Shown piece after piece: positions 5,667-6,175 of a stretch of 6,175 nt of DNA. The DNA comes from Fidelibacterota bacterium (GTDB lineage: Bacteria > Fidelibacterota > UBA2242 > JAFGTP01). The translations under genes and the position numbers were made by a program. The DNA lies in NCBI GenBank assembly GCA_029939785.1, contig JAOZSG010000212.1, forward strand, positions 1-6,175, written 5' to 3'. The notes beneath the pieces were generated by a model. The model had not been told where the DNA came from. It made no database searches and was given only the letters and a program-made list of their open reading frames with translations. How positions within the stretch are numbered: position 1 is the first letter of the stretch; every line of letters starts with the position of its first letter.

Positions 5667-5707
5667 AAAATAGGCTGTCTAAAATAAATTTTTAGACAAC
5701 CTATTTT
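5667..5707. terminator. Bidirectional intrinsic terminator between converging genes
   Basis: An inverted repeat has arms at 5667-5684 (AAAATAGGCTGTCTAAAA) and 5690-5707 (TTTTAGACAACCTATTTT) and a 5-base loop. The arms match at 17 of 18 positions. The odd pair is C-A in a + strand transcript but a G-U wobble in a - strand transcript. In the - direction the stem is followed by an unbroken U run continuing to 5664, while in the + direction only four U (5704-5707) close the stem. It lies 20 bases after the FmdB-type gene and 35 bases after the end of the - strand gene, so it can serve both, and appears stronger for the - strand. Confidence 0.82.
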
Positions 5708-5741
5708 GTAAATTAAAAAAAATAATTATTAAATCAAAAAT

Positions 5742-5969
5742 CTACTTTTTTTTCTTATAAAGAATAGCAGTAGGAATGATTACCAAATATCCTATCAATA
5801 ATACAACAGGAGCGATTGATAAAGCCTGTGTACTATTAACTTCACCTTTTGCCATCAGAAAATAACCAATAATTATGGTGATTATTCCAAGGAAAAAAAG
5901 TATATAGTTAGTTTTGTCAAGTGTAAATTTTTTGATAAAATGTGTGTTTTGTGTGTCTTTTTCTTTCAT
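5742..5969 (-). CDS. DUF3098-like small membrane protein with two transmembrane helices
   Basis: This 75-residue protein has a polar N terminus (1-20), a membrane helix (about 22-40) that ends in GYFLMAKG, a short loop, a second helix (about 50-70) built around SIAPVVLLIGYLVI, and a final run of four lysines. This layout matches the DUF3098 family, found mainly in Bacteroidota and relatives, which often sits near ftsX, uppP and truB. The function is unknown. The Lys-rich C terminus and the charged N terminus both suggest cytoplasmic ends. It runs opposite to the rest of the window and shares the hairpin at 5667-5707 as its terminator. The stop is TAG. No Shine-Dalgarno site precedes the ATG. 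Confidence 0.72.
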   Translation of the reverse strand: MKEKDTQNTHFIKKFTLDKTNYILFFLGIITIIIGYFLMAKGEVNSTQALSIAPVVLLIGYLVIIPTAILYKKKK

Positions 5970-6175
5970 AGTGCCCGAATATAGTTAAAGATTATTATTC
6001 TACAAAGTTATTTATAAAAAAAATATAAATATTTAATTTTTGTACTGATTTTATTACAAAAAGTTTCAGAATGATTTATATTTTTTTTAACTTTTTATCA
6101 TAAACTAATTCCAGAATTATGTATATAAATATATTAGTTAATCTAATTCGACTTTGATTTTATTTTTATATAGTC
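5970..6175. other. A/T-rich intergenic region with no supported gene
   Basis: This stretch upstream of the DUF3098-like gene consists largely of A and T runs with frequent stops in all frames. Any promoter for the - strand gene should be here. TAACTTTG on the - strand (6010-6003) resembles the Bacteroidota -7 box, but no matching -33 TTTG is found at the expected distance. I see no RNA gene or clear hairpin. Confidence 0.6.

Noticed and set aside
6003..6060. Bacteroidota-type promoter for the - strand gene (TAACTTTG with an upstream TTTG)
   Set aside because: The -7-like box is present, but the nearest TTTG on that strand is about 46 bases upstream instead of about 20, so the pair is not convincing.
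6138..6173. Open - strand frame at the right edge ending in IKVELD and TAA, possibly the end of another gene
   Set aside because: Only 11 codons are visible; this cannot be told from chance without the sequence beyond 6175.
1..6175. CRISPR array, tRNA, rRNA, transposase or phage genes
   Set aside because: No regularly spaced repeats, cloverleaf-like or rRNA-like stretches, or recognisable mobile-element proteins were seen on either strand.

Overview
The window is a strongly A+T-rich bacterial chromosome segment packed with genes on the + strand. A DUF3098-type two-helix membrane protein, together with class I Pta, CoaD, RsmD and FmdB-type genes, suggests the Bacteroidota/Chlorobiota/Ignavibacteriota (FCB) side of the tree. 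Use of Shine-Dalgarno-like sites (GGAG before the gene at 2373, AAGGAG before the gene at 4410) and PilM/PilN/PilO-like proteins would fit a Chlorobi/Ignavibacteria/Kapabacteria-type lineage better than a classical Bacteroides. The exact phylum is an inference and was not tested.

Layout: (1) 1-208, the 3' end of dnaJ, cut by the window edge. (2) 209-259, a short A/T-only gap. (3) 260-3401, four tightly packed genes that look like a pilus or DNA-uptake module: a membrane-anchored ComEA-like helix-hairpin-helix protein, an unrecognised single-pass membrane protein, a divergent PilM-like actin-fold protein, and a membrane protein that appears to combine PilN-like and PilO-like periplasmic domains. 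(4) 3398-5647, housekeeping genes in the same run: rsmD, coaD, pta and an FmdB-type zinc ribbon. (5) 5667-5707, a hairpin placed between converging transcripts. (6) 5742-5969 on the - strand, a DUF3098-like membrane protein. (7) 5970-6175, A/T-rich sequence with no supported gene.

From 260 to 5647 the eight + strand genes overlap or lie at most 14 bases apart, so they can be read as one transcription unit. In the first half, the PilM-like protein would sit on the cytoplasmic face and bind the N-terminal motif of the PilN/PilO-like protein, whose periplasmic part would complete an alignment subcomplex. ComEA would bind incoming DNA outside the inner membrane. In the second half, CoaD makes dephospho-CoA and Pta interconverts acetyl-CoA and acetyl phosphate, so both act in CoA/acetyl metabolism.

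The most interesting points are the apparent PilN-PilO fusion, the PilM-like and PilN-like reading frames lying in the same frame with one TAG between them (recalling T2SS GspL, where these parts are one protein), the loss of recognisable ATP-binding motifs in the PilM-like protein, and a perfect 18-bp inverted repeat inside the PilM-like coding region.
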